Shown: piece by piece, positions 42,427-50,805 of the stretch
Layout: the number at the start of each line of letters is the position of its first letter
Position numbering within the stretch: position 1 is the stretch's first letter
Assembly: GCF_005954645.2 (NCBI RefSeq)
Contig: NZ_CP040695.2
Coordinates: 1,364,001-1,428,000 of the forward strand
Source: Nocardioides sp. S-1144
Lineage (GTDB): Bacteria > Actinomycetota > Actinomycetes > Propionibacteriales > Nocardioidaceae
Direction: 5' to 3'
Length of the DNA: 64,000 nt
Program-made: the position numbers and the translations under genes
Notes under the pieces: model-generated
What the model was told of the DNA's origin: nothing
Database searches by the model: none
The model's input: only the letters and a program-made list of their open reading frames with translations

Positions 42427-43449
42427 TCACGGGTCGCGACGGATCCGACCGGCCTCCTCGGCGGCGGCGCGCTCCTTGGCCTCCTTCTTCTCGAGGTTCC
42501 GGGTGTCGCGGTGCGGCAGCAGGATGTCGTCCTCGGCCGGCTCGCCGCGCTGGAGCTCACGACCCCGCTCGAGCTCGGCGTCCAGCTCGGCGCCGAGCAG
42601 CAGGGCGAGGTTGGTCAGCCACAGCCACAGCAGGAACACCACGACGCCGGCGAGCGCGCCGTAGGTCTTGTCGTAGGAGGAGAAGTTGGCGACGTAGAGC
42701 CCGAACGCGGCGCTGGCCAGCACCCAGACCACGATGGCCAGGACGGCGCCGACGCTGGTCCAGCGGAAGCGGGGCGGGTGGACGTTGGGCGTGAAGTGGT
42801 AGAGCAGGGCCACGATCAGCACCACGACGGCCAGCAGCACCGGCCACTTGGCGATGTTCCAGACGGTCACGGCGGTGCCACCGAGGCCGATCGCGTCGCC
42901 GACCGCCTCGGCCGCCGGGCCGGTGAGGATCAGCGCGGCCAGCACGAGCGCGACGAGCACGACCAGGACGGCGGTCAGCAGGAGCATCGCGGGGCGGAGC
43001 TTCCAGATCGGGCGGCCCTCGCCCTTCTCGTAGATCCGGTTCATCGCCCGGCCGAACGCACCGACGTACCCGCTGGCCGACCACAGCGCGCCGGCGAGAC
43101 CGAGCACGAAGCCGAGGCCCGCGGCCTGCGAGGTGGCGAGCTCGCGCAGGGTCGGGCCGATGGAGTCGACCACCCCACCGGCGCCGATGGTGCCCAGGAT
43201 GTCGAGCACCTCGTCGACCGCGCTCGTGCCCTGCCCGACCAGGCCGAGCACGGAGGTCAGGGCGATCGCCGCCGGGAACAGGGCCAGGACGGCGTAGTAG
43301 GTGAGCGCGGCCGCGAGGTCGGTGCACTGGTCGTCGAGGAACTCGCTCAGCGTCTGGCGGGCGACGAACTTGCGGGTGCGGGGGGTGAGGTCGGTGGGGT
43401 CGTCGACGTCCTGGGGGTCGTCGGCGTCGTTGCTGCGGGTGTCCGTCAT
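42427..43449 (-). CDS. YihY/virulence factor BrkB family membrane protein
   Basis: A 340-residue integral membrane protein, the second YihY paralogue in the window. Six hydrophobic segments surround the family-typical DLAAALTYYAVLALFPAAIA, GLAGALWSASGYVGAFGRAMNR and TYGALAGVVVFLLWLWLTNLA. Long charged cytoplasmic tails flank the membrane part (acidic N-terminus DDPQDVDDPTDL; C-terminus NLEKKEAKERAAAEEAGRI). The function of the family is not established. It lies upstream of merR on the same strand, and its stop is 6 bp before the merR promoter. Confidence 0.88.
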   Translation of the reverse strand: MTDTRSNDADDPQDVDDPTDLTPRTRKFVARQTLSEFLDDQCTDLAAALTYYAVLALFPAAIALTSVLGLVGQGTSAVDEVLDILGTIGAGGVVDSIGPTLRELATSQAAGLGFVLGLAGALWSASGYVGAFGRAMNRIYEKGEGRPIWKLRPAMLLLTAVLVVLVALVLAALILTGPAAEAVGDAIGLGGTAVTVWNIAKWPVLLAVVVLIVALLYHFTPNVHPPRFRWTSVGAVLAIVVWVLASAAFGLYVANFSSYDKTYGALAGVVVFLLWLWLTNLALLLGAELDAELERGRELQRGEPAEDDILLPHRDTRNLEKKEAKERAAAEEAGRIRRDP

Positions 43450-43492
43450 GGCCCCCGGTACCCACAACGGGCCGGTTCCGTGCAGCGGCCCC

Positions 43493-44182
43493 TCAGCGCC
43501 GGTAGGCGGGGAGCTGCCGGCCGAGCTCGGCGAAGAGCGCCTGGTTGAGGGTGAAGGCGACCTTGACCTCCTCCACGACGCGGCGCACGCCGGCCTCGTC
43601 GAGCCCGAGGCCGTCGAGCCGGGCCCGGTAGGCGTCCTTGTAGGGCTTCGGCTTCGCGATGGCCGGGAAGGCGTAGAAGTCGACGCCGCCGCCGTCGGTG
43701 AGGTCGAAGGAGCGGCTCAGGATCCGCCCGATCGCCTGGCCGCCCGAGAGGTCGCCGAGGTAGCGGGTGTAGTGGTGCGCCACCAGCGCGCCGCCCCAGC
43801 CCTCGGCGGCCTGCCGGCGCGCGGCCCGCAGCCGGTCCGCGTAGGCCTCGGCGGCGGGGGAGGCCGGCGCGCCGAGGTCGGCACCGCCCGGTGTCCGGGC
43901 GGTCCAGTAGGCCAGGTCGGCGTCGAGGGCGGCGAGCCGCTCGAGCGACGGGTCGTGCACCGCGGCGACCATCGGGTCGTCGGCGGTCGCGCGGACGGCG
44001 TCCTCCATCGCCTCGTAGGCGGTGCGCAGGCGCAGGAGGTAGTCGACGTAGCCGCGCTCGTTGAGCCGGCCGTCGAGCAGCTCGGCCATGAACGAGGAGC
44101 CCTCGGCGGCCTCGTGCTCGGTCCGGGAGCCGTCGCGCATCGCCGAGGCCAGGGACGGCGCGGTGGTGGTGGTGATGGTCAT
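43493..44182 (-). CDS. hmuO: Biliverdin-producing heme oxygenase
   Basis: A 229-residue all-helical enzyme that opens heme to biliverdin, CO and Fe2+. The proximal heme ligand is H23 in RDGSRTEHEAAEGSSFM. The distal kinked helix carries YLGDLSGGQAIG, with the glycines that allow O2 access (about residues 140-151). C-terminal VKVAFTLNQALFAELG is conserved. It ends the heme acquisition locus and would release iron from imported heme. A strong hairpin separates it from the cell-surface gene upstream. No ribosome site is obvious before the ATG, so it may depend on read-through or a separate promoter. Confidence 0.93.
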   Translation of the reverse strand: MTITTTTAPSLASAMRDGSRTEHEAAEGSSFMAELLDGRLNERGYVDYLLRLRTAYEAMEDAVRATADDPMVAAVHDPSLERLAALDADLAYWTARTPGGADLGAPASPAAEAYADRLRAARRQAAEGWGGALVAHHYTRYLGDLSGGQAIGRILSRSFDLTDGGGVDFYAFPAIAKPKPYKDAYRARLDGLGLDEAGVRRVVEEVKVAFTLNQALFAELGRQLPAYRR

Positions 44183-44237
44183 GGGGGTGTCGGTGCCCTG
44201 TCTGGTGGTCTCGGGTGGTGCGGGGGCGGTGCTGACG

Positions 44238-44275
44238 GGTCCGTGGGGCCGGGCGCGAGCCCGGCCCCACGGACC
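44238..44275 (-). terminator. Long hairpin between the heme-surface-protein gene and hmuO
   Basis: GGTCCGTGGGGCCGGGC (44238-44254) and its exact complement (44259-44275) form a 17-bp stem with the loop GCGA, 8 bp after the stop codon. No T-tract follows, so it may be a terminator, an attenuator or an mRNA-processing barrier before hmuO. Confidence 0.65.
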
Positions 44276-44283
44276 AGGATGGA

Positions 44284-46227
44284 TCAGGCGACGGTGAAGC
44301 GGACCGTCTTCGTCGAACCGGTGATGTTGGCGGTCCCGGCGTAGGTCACGACGAGCTGGTGGGTGCCTCGCGCCTTCCTGCCGAGCCGGGGCACCGTCAC
44401 GGTCACGACGCCGTTCGGCTTGAGCGTGCCCTGGGCGCGCCGGACGACCTTGCCGGCCCTGCGGACCTGGACGGTGACCTTGCCGGTCACCGTGGTGGTC
44501 GGGGAGGTGACGGCGACCCGCGCCTTGCCGGCCCGCTGCCGGCCCGGAGCCCGGTTCAGCGCGACGGCGCTCCTGCTGGTGGCCCGGGAGACCGTCAGCG
44601 AGCCGGCGGCCCGGGCGGCGAGCGAGTTCGGGTTGCCCTCGAACGAGGCCGTCAGCGCGTGGGCGCCGGCCGGGAGGACGCCGAGCGGGAAGGTCGCCGT
44701 GCCGGCGGTGAGCGGCGCGGTGCCCACCGTGGTGGTGCCGCGCCTCAGGGTGACGGTGTCGCCCTCGGCGGCACCCTCGTTGGCGACGGTGACGGTCGCG
44801 GTCGCGGCGCGGCCGTAGGTGACCGACGACGCCGCGACGGTGACCGCCGGGGCCGCCCGGGTGAAGGTGATCGGCGTGTAGGTCTCGAACGCCGCGTTGA
44901 CCGCGCCGCTGCCCGGGTAGGTGTAGACGCCGTAGCCGACCAGGCTGGGGTCGGTCGCCACCGCGTCGATCGCGGCCTTGTCGACGGTGAGGGTGGTCGT
45001 GAACGTGCCGGCCGGGGTCAGCTCGACGGCGCCGGCGGCGGGACCGCCGACGGTGCCCATGTCGGCGGCCGGGACGGCCCACCTCTGGCTGGTGTTCTTG
45101 CGGGAGGCCGACGGCGCGCCCGCCGAGGGGCGCCAGGTCTCGGCGAACTTGCCGAAGACGACGTAGGTGCCGCCGGACCGGCCCGCCAGCGGCGGGCGGG
45201 TGCCGACGACGGCGCCCGGGTCGAAGTTCTCACCCTCGACGGTGACCTCGTAGCTGCCGTTCGGCAGCAGGTCGGTGTCGGAGACGGTGACCGAGGGAGC
45301 GGTGTTGAACCTCACCTGCAGCGGGTTCGCGACCTTGCGGGGGTCGGCCGCGCCGCCGGTGGAGTACCAGTACGGCCCCTGGCCGACGTCCTGCTGGAAG
45401 TCGACGAAGTCCTGGGGGAAGGAGCCCCAGCTGCTGCCCGTGACGGCCTGCGGCGACGACGTCGCGGGGGCGTCGTAGGCGACCTCGCGGTAGGTCGGGG
45501 TGGTGGTGACGCCGAGCGCGGTGACGTCGACGTCGGCCAGGGTGGCCACGGTGACCTCCTCCTCGGGCAGCGCCTGCCACTGGGTCGGGTCGTCCATGGA
45601 CGTGGCGTAGCCGCCGACGGTCGCCGTGACCGTGCCGGTGCCGTCGGCCTCGACGCTCAGCTCGGGGTCGGAGAGGTGGAAGAACGTCATGCCGGAGTAG
45701 AAGAGCAGCGTCGCGTCGCCGTCCCAGGCCACGGACGCGGTGCCGGCCGCGGCGTCGACGGTGCCGGTGCCACCGGTGAACTTGAACCGGGTCTCGCCGC
45801 GCACGCCGGAGGTGTTGGCGTTGGCGCCCGCGGTGTTGGTGCGGGTCGACCCGAAGGTCGCGGGGGCGTAGGTGCCGTTGGCCTGGAGGTCCTCGACGGT
45901 CACGTTGCCGGCGGTGGCCGACCAGCCGGCGGCCGCGCCGTTGCTCCAGGTGGCACCGTCGTCGGCGGCCCTGAGCGTCATCCCGCCCGCCCCGGGGTCG
46001 CCGATCCTGCCGGCCGACATCAGGTTCCACGTGCCGGGCGCGAAGGCGCCGCTGGTGGACTCGTTGTTGAGGTCCCACGTGAAGGTGGCGTTCGTGACGT
46101 CGACCTCCGCTGCCCGGGCGGGCGTGGCCGTGGCGACGCTGCCGACGACGGCGAGGCCGGCGGCGGCGACGCCGAGCGAGGTCACGGCGCCGAGGACTCG
46201 CCTCGGTCGATGGGTCGTGCGGTTCAT
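44284..46227 (-). CDS. HtaA-domain heme-binding surface protein with Ig-like repeats
   Basis: A 647-residue exported protein. The Sec signal VLGAVTSLGVAAAGLAVVGS ends near ATPARA-AE (residue 39). An HtaA (CR) heme-binding domain follows (about 42-240), with ATFTWDLNNES at its start and LLFYSGMTFFHLSDPELSV near its centre. Residues about 300-440 form a domain also present in the gene at 47645 (GGTYVVFGKFAETWRPSAG ... YTPITFT). The rest is two bacterial Ig-like domains ending in VRFTVA. There is no LPXTG or C-terminal helix, so it is secreted or retained otherwise. Its ATG overlaps the previous stop (ATGA). Confidence 0.88.
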   Translation of the reverse strand: MNRTTHRPRRVLGAVTSLGVAAAGLAVVGSVATATPARAAEVDVTNATFTWDLNNESTSGAFAPGTWNLMSAGRIGDPGAGGMTLRAADDGATWSNGAAAGWSATAGNVTVEDLQANGTYAPATFGSTRTNTAGANANTSGVRGETRFKFTGGTGTVDAAAGTASVAWDGDATLLFYSGMTFFHLSDPELSVEADGTGTVTATVGGYATSMDDPTQWQALPEEEVTVATLADVDVTALGVTTTPTYREVAYDAPATSSPQAVTGSSWGSFPQDFVDFQQDVGQGPYWYSTGGAADPRKVANPLQVRFNTAPSVTVSDTDLLPNGSYEVTVEGENFDPGAVVGTRPPLAGRSGGTYVVFGKFAETWRPSAGAPSASRKNTSQRWAVPAADMGTVGGPAAGAVELTPAGTFTTTLTVDKAAIDAVATDPSLVGYGVYTYPGSGAVNAAFETYTPITFTRAAPAVTVAASSVTYGRAATATVTVANEGAAEGDTVTLRRGTTTVGTAPLTAGTATFPLGVLPAGAHALTASFEGNPNSLAARAAGSLTVSRATSRSAVALNRAPGRQRAGKARVAVTSPTTTVTGKVTVQVRRAGKVVRRAQGTLKPNGVVTVTVPRLGRKARGTHQLVVTYAGTANITGSTKTVRFTVA

Positions 46228-47648
46228 GCTGGTCCTTTCACGCGGTTGCTGAGCAGGGTGACTGCGGCTGCTGCGAGCAGCAGCGCGCTTCCGGCGAACC
46301 ACGTCCAGTGGAGGCCGGAATGGGGGCCCGGTGCCGTCGCGGTGTCCGACGAGGCGTGGGCGTAGACGGTGGGCGCGGCGTGTGCCGGTCCCGGGGCGGA
46401 GGTCGCGGCGGCGGCGCTGCCGCCAGGACCGGTCAGGTCGGGGGGCGGGGTGCTCGCCGACGGCTGTGGGGGGAGTGCGGGGGCCGGCGGCCGGGCCGGC
46501 ACCGAGGGGGACGGCGAGGGCGGCGGCGTCGGGTTGACCGGGGTCGTGGGGGACGCCGTCCCGCCGGGCTCCGGCGTCTCGGTGACCGGGTCGGTGGGCG
46601 GCTCGACGGGCGCGCCGGCCTCGTAGCTGACCGCGATCGGCTCCGGCACCTTGTGGGCGTCGGCGGAGCCGCCGCTGGAGTACCAGTACGCCGCCGAGCC
46701 GACGTCGCGCATGAACGCGAGGTACGAGGCGGGGAAGGCGCCCCAGGCGGGGCCGGTCCGCACCTGGGCGGGGTCGTCGCCCGTGCCGTCGTGGCGGACG
46801 CCGAGGTACCTCGGCGTCGCGACGAAGCCGCCCGCCCGCCCCAGGTCGACCCGCGGCAGGTTCGCCAGGTCGACCTGCCGCGGCGGGACCGGCCGCCAGA
46901 TGCTCTGGTCCTCCATCGAGGAGGCGTAGCCGGCGAGGGTGGCGCGCAGGGTGGCGCCGGTGCGGGTCACGGTCAGGACCGGGTCGCTGACGGTGAAGAA
47001 CGTCATCCCGGAGTAGTAGACGACCGAGAACGAGCCCCTCCAGGTGATCGTGGCCGTCCCGGCGTCGGCGTCGACCTGCCCCGTGCCGCCGTCGAGCACG
47101 ACCTGGTGGCCGGAGAACGGCCCGTTGGTGCCGGACATCGTGGTGCCGGCGACGGTGGTCGACAGCCCGGGCCAGGTGGCGGTGGCGAAGCCGCCGTCGG
47201 GCCGCTGCTTCTCGATCCGGACGTCGCCCGCGGTGGCCTGCCACGCGCGGGTGCCGGTGCCGCGCCAGGCGCCGTCGACGATCGTCTGTCCGCCCCTGCC
47301 GGGGTCGGGGACCTTGCCGGCCGAGAGGAAGTTGACGGTGCCGGGGGCGAAGGCGCGGTTGTTGGTCTCGTCGTTGACGGCCCAGCGCAGCTGCGCGTCG
47401 TCGACCTCGAAGGCGCCGGTCTGCGGGGTCGCCGGGCTGGTGGTCGCCGGCGGGTCGGTCGGGTCGGCTGTCGTGCTTGCCGTGTCGGTCGGGCTGCTGG
47501 AGGGGGCGGCGGCCGGGGCGCCCGGGGCGCCGGCGGCGGCGGTGGCGGCGACCAGGGCCAGCGGGAGGCCGAGGACGACGACGCCCGTCAGGAGCGCGGC
47601 GACGACGGCGTGCCGGGCCCGGGCCCGGACGTCGTGCGCGGCGCTCAC
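46224..47648 (-). CDS. HtaA-domain heme-binding protein with C-terminal membrane anchor
   Basis: A 474-residue surface protein. A signal/anchor helix lies at about residues 13-36. A Thr/Ser/Pro spacer precedes one HtaA domain (about 80-300, with LRWAVNDETNNRAFAPGTVNFLS and FSVVYYSGMTFFTVSDPVLTV). A long Pro-rich stalk (TPVNPTPPPSPSPSVPARPP) projects it from the membrane helix at about 450-468, which is followed by the basic tail NRVKGPA. It probably takes heme from outside and passes it to HmuT. GTG 47648 overlaps the upstream stop. It corresponds to HtaA/HtaB-type proteins of corynebacterial heme loci. Confidence 0.88.
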   Translation of the reverse strand: MSAAHDVRARARHAVVAALLTGVVVLGLPLALVAATAAAGAPGAPAAAPSSSPTDTASTTADPTDPPATTSPATPQTGAFEVDDAQLRWAVNDETNNRAFAPGTVNFLSAGKVPDPGRGGQTIVDGAWRGTGTRAWQATAGDVRIEKQRPDGGFATATWPGLSTTVAGTTMSGTNGPFSGHQVVLDGGTGQVDADAGTATITWRGSFSVVYYSGMTFFTVSDPVLTVTRTGATLRATLAGYASSMEDQSIWRPVPPRQVDLANLPRVDLGRAGGFVATPRYLGVRHDGTGDDPAQVRTGPAWGAFPASYLAFMRDVGSAAYWYSSGGSADAHKVPEPIAVSYEAGAPVEPPTDPVTETPEPGGTASPTTPVNPTPPPSPSPSVPARPPAPALPPQPSASTPPPDLTGPGGSAAAATSAPGPAHAAPTVYAHASSDTATAPGPHSGLHWTWFAGSALLLAAAAVTLLSNRVKGPA

Positions 47649-48830
47649 GCCGGCACCTGCGCGGGGCGGCGCCGCACCCGACCGAGCACGAGGCCGCCGA
47701 CGGCGAGCAGCAGGACCGCGCCGGCGACGCCGAGGAAGACCCACCCGGCGGGCTGGCCGTCGTCGCGGGTGCTCGCTGCCTCGGTGGCGACCGGCTCGGT
47801 GGCGGCGGCCGTCCCGGCCGTGCCGCCCGCGCCGACGGGGAAGCGCTGGGCGACCTCGGTGCCCGACGCGGCACCGGACAGGCGGAGCTCGTGGGTGCCG
47901 ACGCCGAGGTCGACCGGCAGCTGCAGGACGCCGGCGACCTCGCCGGAGGCCCCGGCCTGCATCGGCCCGATGGCCGCGATCCCGTCGTCGAGGACGGCGA
48001 CGACCTGCTCCCCGGGTCGGAAGCCCTGCCCGGAGAAGGCCATCGCCCGGCCCTGGACGGCGGTGGCCCGGTCGACCAGGACGGCCGCGACGCGGGCGGC
48101 CGCCGGGCGCCGGCCGGCCTGACGGGTCCCGGTCGCACCGGCCGCGGTGCCGGACCCGGCGGTGCCCGCGCCGGTGCCGGTGTCGGTGCCGCCGGTGCCG
48201 TCGGTCGAGCCGCCGGTGGCCCCGGGGTCCGGGTCGGCGGTCGGCGCCTGGTCGTAGACGTCGCCGAAGTCGACGGGCGTGAACGACTCGTTCGCGGGGT
48301 TCTTGACGCCGTGCGCCCCGATGGTGATGACGCCGCACTGCACGCGACGGCAGTCGACCTGCGCGACGGCGCCGCTGCGGTCGACGCTCTGGAAGACCGG
48401 CCCGGGGATGGTGATGTCGACGGTGAACGAGCCGTCGGCCGCCAGCACCGCGCTGGCCTCGGACGCCGTCGAGCTGCCCGGGAACGCCACGAAGCTGAGG
48501 TAGCCCTTGTTGTCGGCGGCGTCCTCGGCGTCGGGGATGTACTGGTAGTCCTGGCCGGTCAGGCCGCCGTTCGAGGGCCGCCAGCCGCCGCCGCGGGCGT
48601 CGCGGACCCAGCCGAACATGACGTAGACGCCGCCGAAGCCGCCCTCGACGACCCTGGAAGCCGGCACCGCGCAGGGTGAGCCTCGTCTGGTAGGTCGCGT
48701 CGGCCTGCGAGCCGCCGCGGTCGTTGGTCACGGTGACGCGGGAGTCGGCGTGCGCCGGGGCCGGGGCCAGGACGCCGCCGCCGAGCAGCAGTCCGGCGAG
48801 GGCGAGCGCGGCCGTGGTCAGGTGCTTCAC
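47645..48830 (-). pseudogene. Membrane-anchored heme-locus surface protein, frameshifted
   Basis: A GTG at 48830 (GAGGAG upstream, overlapping the hmuV stop) starts a good signal peptide, HLTTAALALAGLLLGGGVLA to AHA-D, and the mature start ATYQTRLTLRGAGFQ. The frame then breaks. The continuation VVEGGFGGVYVMFGWVRD is in the next frame and runs to 47645 with a C-terminal membrane helix (GWVFLGVAGAVLLLAVGGLVL) and RVRRR. Removing one base of the three C's at 48652-48654 restores a 394-residue protein, and the corrected length is an exact multiple of three. Sequencing error or a true mutation cannot be told apart. The middle shares a domain with the protein at 44284-46227. Confidence 0.8.
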
Positions 48831-49687
48831 GGGGTCTCCTCGAGGGGTGCGGTGCGGGCCGCCGAGCGGTCGGCCAGCACGAGCAGCTCGCCGGTGACGG
48901 GGTGGGGCAGGACGTCGACGGGGTAGCGGTAGACCTCGCTCAGCAGTGGCGCCCGCAGGACGTCGGCGGGCGTGCCCTCGGCGGCGACGCGGCCCCGGTC
49001 GAGCAGCACCACCCGGTCCGACCAGGCCGCGGCCAGGCTCAGGTCGTGCAGGACGACGACCACGGCGGCGCCGGCGTCGGCCTGCGCCCGCGCGCGGGCC
49101 AGCACCGTCTCCTGGTGCCCGAGGTCGAGCGCCGCGGTGGGCTCGTCGAGCAGCAGCACGCCGGTGCGCTGGGCCAGGACCCGGGCGAAGGACACCCGGC
49201 CCTTCTCGCCGCCCGAGAGCACGCCGAACGGGCGGGCCGCGAGGTGGGTGACGTCGGCGACGCCCATCGCCTCGGCGACGGCCAGGTCGTCGTCGTCCTC
49301 CTCCGGGCGGCCGCGCCACGGCGACCGGCCCATCCGGACGACGTCCTCGACGGGGAACGGGAACGACACGTGGTGCTCCTGCGCGAGCACCGCGCGCTGG
49401 CGGGCCAGGTCGCGCAGCCGCCACTCCCCGAGCGGGCGCCCGAGCACCTCGACCGTGCCGTCGGTGGTGCCGACGTCGCCGGTGAGGACGCCGAGCAGGG
49501 TCGACTTGCCGGCGCCGTTCGGGCCCACGAGCGCGAGCACCGCGCCGTGCCGGACGTCGAGGTCGACCGCCTCGAGGACGGTGGTGGCGCCGTACCGGAC
49601 GGTGACGCCGCGGGCCCGGAGGGCGGTCGTGCCGCGTGGGGTCGGAGCCGGGGAACGGCGTGGGGTGTCCAGCCGTGGGGTGCTCAT
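48827..49687 (-). CDS. hmuV: Heme ABC transporter ATP-binding protein
   Basis: A 286-residue ATPase of the iron-siderophore/heme type. Walker A is GPNGAGKST (about 54-62), the Q-loop is AVLAQEHHVSFPFPVEDVVRMG, the signature is LSGGEKGRVSFARVLAQ and Walker B is VLLLDEPTAALD, with the switch histidine in VVLHDLSLAA. AQEHHVSFPFPV is characteristic of HmuV. It powers heme import through HmuU. The ATG overlaps the permease stop (ATGA) and its own stop overlaps the GTG of the next gene, so the operon is tightly coupled. Confidence 0.95.
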   Translation of the reverse strand: MSTPRLDTPRRSPAPTPRGTTALRARGVTVRYGATTVLEAVDLDVRHGAVLALVGPNGAGKSTLLGVLTGDVGTTDGTVEVLGRPLGEWRLRDLARQRAVLAQEHHVSFPFPVEDVVRMGRSPWRGRPEEDDDDLAVAEAMGVADVTHLAARPFGVLSGGEKGRVSFARVLAQRTGVLLLDEPTAALDLGHQETVLARARAQADAGAAVVVVLHDLSLAAAWSDRVVLLDRGRVAAEGTPADVLRAPLLSEVYRYPVDVLPHPVTGELLVLADRSAARTAPLEETP

Positions 49688-50796
49688 GCCCACCCGCCGG
49701 CGGTCCTGCGGGTGCGGCGGAGCAGCCAGAAGAAGAACGGTCCGCCGACGATCGAGGTGAGCATGCCCAGCGGCAGGTCGGCGTTGGCCACGAACGAGCG
49801 GGCGGTGGTGTCGGCCACGACGAGCACGAGCGCGCCGGCGAGCATGGAGGCGGGGATCAGGACGCGGTGGCCGGGGCCGGTGACCATCCGCACCAGGTGC
49901 GGGACGACGAGGCCGACGAAGGCGACGATCCCGCAGAAGCTGACCGCGGCGGCGGTGAGCAGCGCGACGACCACGATGAGGAAGATCCGCAGCCGCTCGA
50001 CGTCGACGCCGAGGTGCCGGGCCGGGCGCTCGCCGAGCGCGAGCAGGTCGAGGGAGCGGGCGCAGAGGAGGGCGACGAGGATGCCGACCAGCGCGAGCGG
50101 GGCCACCACGGCCACGTAGGGCCAGCGGCTGCCGTTGAGGCTGCCGAGCTGCCAGAAGACGATCTGCTCGCGGGCCTGGGTGTCGCCGACGAAGAGCAGG
50201 AACGCCAGGGCGGCGCCCGCGACGGCGTTGACCGCGATCCCGGTCAGCACCAGGGTGACGACCTCGGTGCGACCGTCGGCGCGGGAGAGGGCGTAGACGG
50301 CCAGGGTGGTGACCAGGCCGCCGACGAAGGCGCAGGCGGCGACGGTCCAGTCGCCGGCGAAGGTCCACGAGAACGCGATCGAGGCGGCCGCCGCGACCGC
50401 CGCGCCCGCCGAGACCCCGACGACGCTCGGCTCGGCCAACGGGTTGCCGAAGACGCCCTGCATGAGGGCCCCGGCGACGCCGAGGGCGGCGCCGACGACG
50501 ATCGCCATGGTCACCCGCGGGAACCGGACGGCCCACAGCGTGTCGTCGCCGCGCGGGTGGGTGGGCATCGGTCCGAGGTCGAGGCCGAGCCGGTGCAGGA
50601 ACGAGCCGAGGACCTCGTCGAACGGGATCGCGAGCTGGCCCGAGCCGGCCGCGGCGAGGCCGGCGACGACGACGCCCACGGTGAGCCCGACGAGGAGGAG
50701 GGCCGACCGGGCCCGGCGGCGGGGGCCCGGCTGCGGGTGCGGGTCCTGCGCGACGGCGCGGGGCGCGGCCGCCTGGGCGGGGACGGTCTGGGTCAC
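49684..50796 (-). CDS. hmuU: Heme ABC transporter permease
   Basis: A 370-residue FecCD-family permease with about ten membrane helices. RFPRVTMAIVVGAALGVAGALMQ with GNPLAEPSVVGVSAGAA marks the family start. GTGARALGV-like coupling is represented by LGERPARHLGVDVERLR. VSFCGIVAFVGLVVPHLVRMV and NADLPLGMLTSIVGGPFFFWLL are the conserved C-terminal blocks. The N-terminal 30 residues are Pro/Arg-rich and cytoplasmic. It forms the channel for heme together with HmuV and receives it from HmuT. It begins 9 bp after hmuT. Confidence 0.95.
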   Translation of the reverse strand: MTQTVPAQAAAPRAVAQDPHPQPGPRRRARSALLLVGLTVGVVVAGLAAAGSGQLAIPFDEVLGSFLHRLGLDLGPMPTHPRGDDTLWAVRFPRVTMAIVVGAALGVAGALMQGVFGNPLAEPSVVGVSAGAAVAAAASIAFSWTFAGDWTVAACAFVGGLVTTLAVYALSRADGRTEVVTLVLTGIAVNAVAGAALAFLLFVGDTQAREQIVFWQLGSLNGSRWPYVAVVAPLALVGILVALLCARSLDLLALGERPARHLGVDVERLRIFLIVVVALLTAAAVSFCGIVAFVGLVVPHLVRMVTGPGHRVLIPASMLAGALVLVVADTTARSFVANADLPLGMLTSIVGGPFFFWLLRRTRRTAGGWA

Positions 50797-50805
50797 GGTG
50801 GCGGC

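Noticed and set aside
44284..48138. Apparent 1284-codon giant heme protein
   Set aside because: Only the part from the ATG at 46227 codes for a signal peptide and HtaA domain. The upstream part is a shadow of the HtaA gene at 46224-47648.
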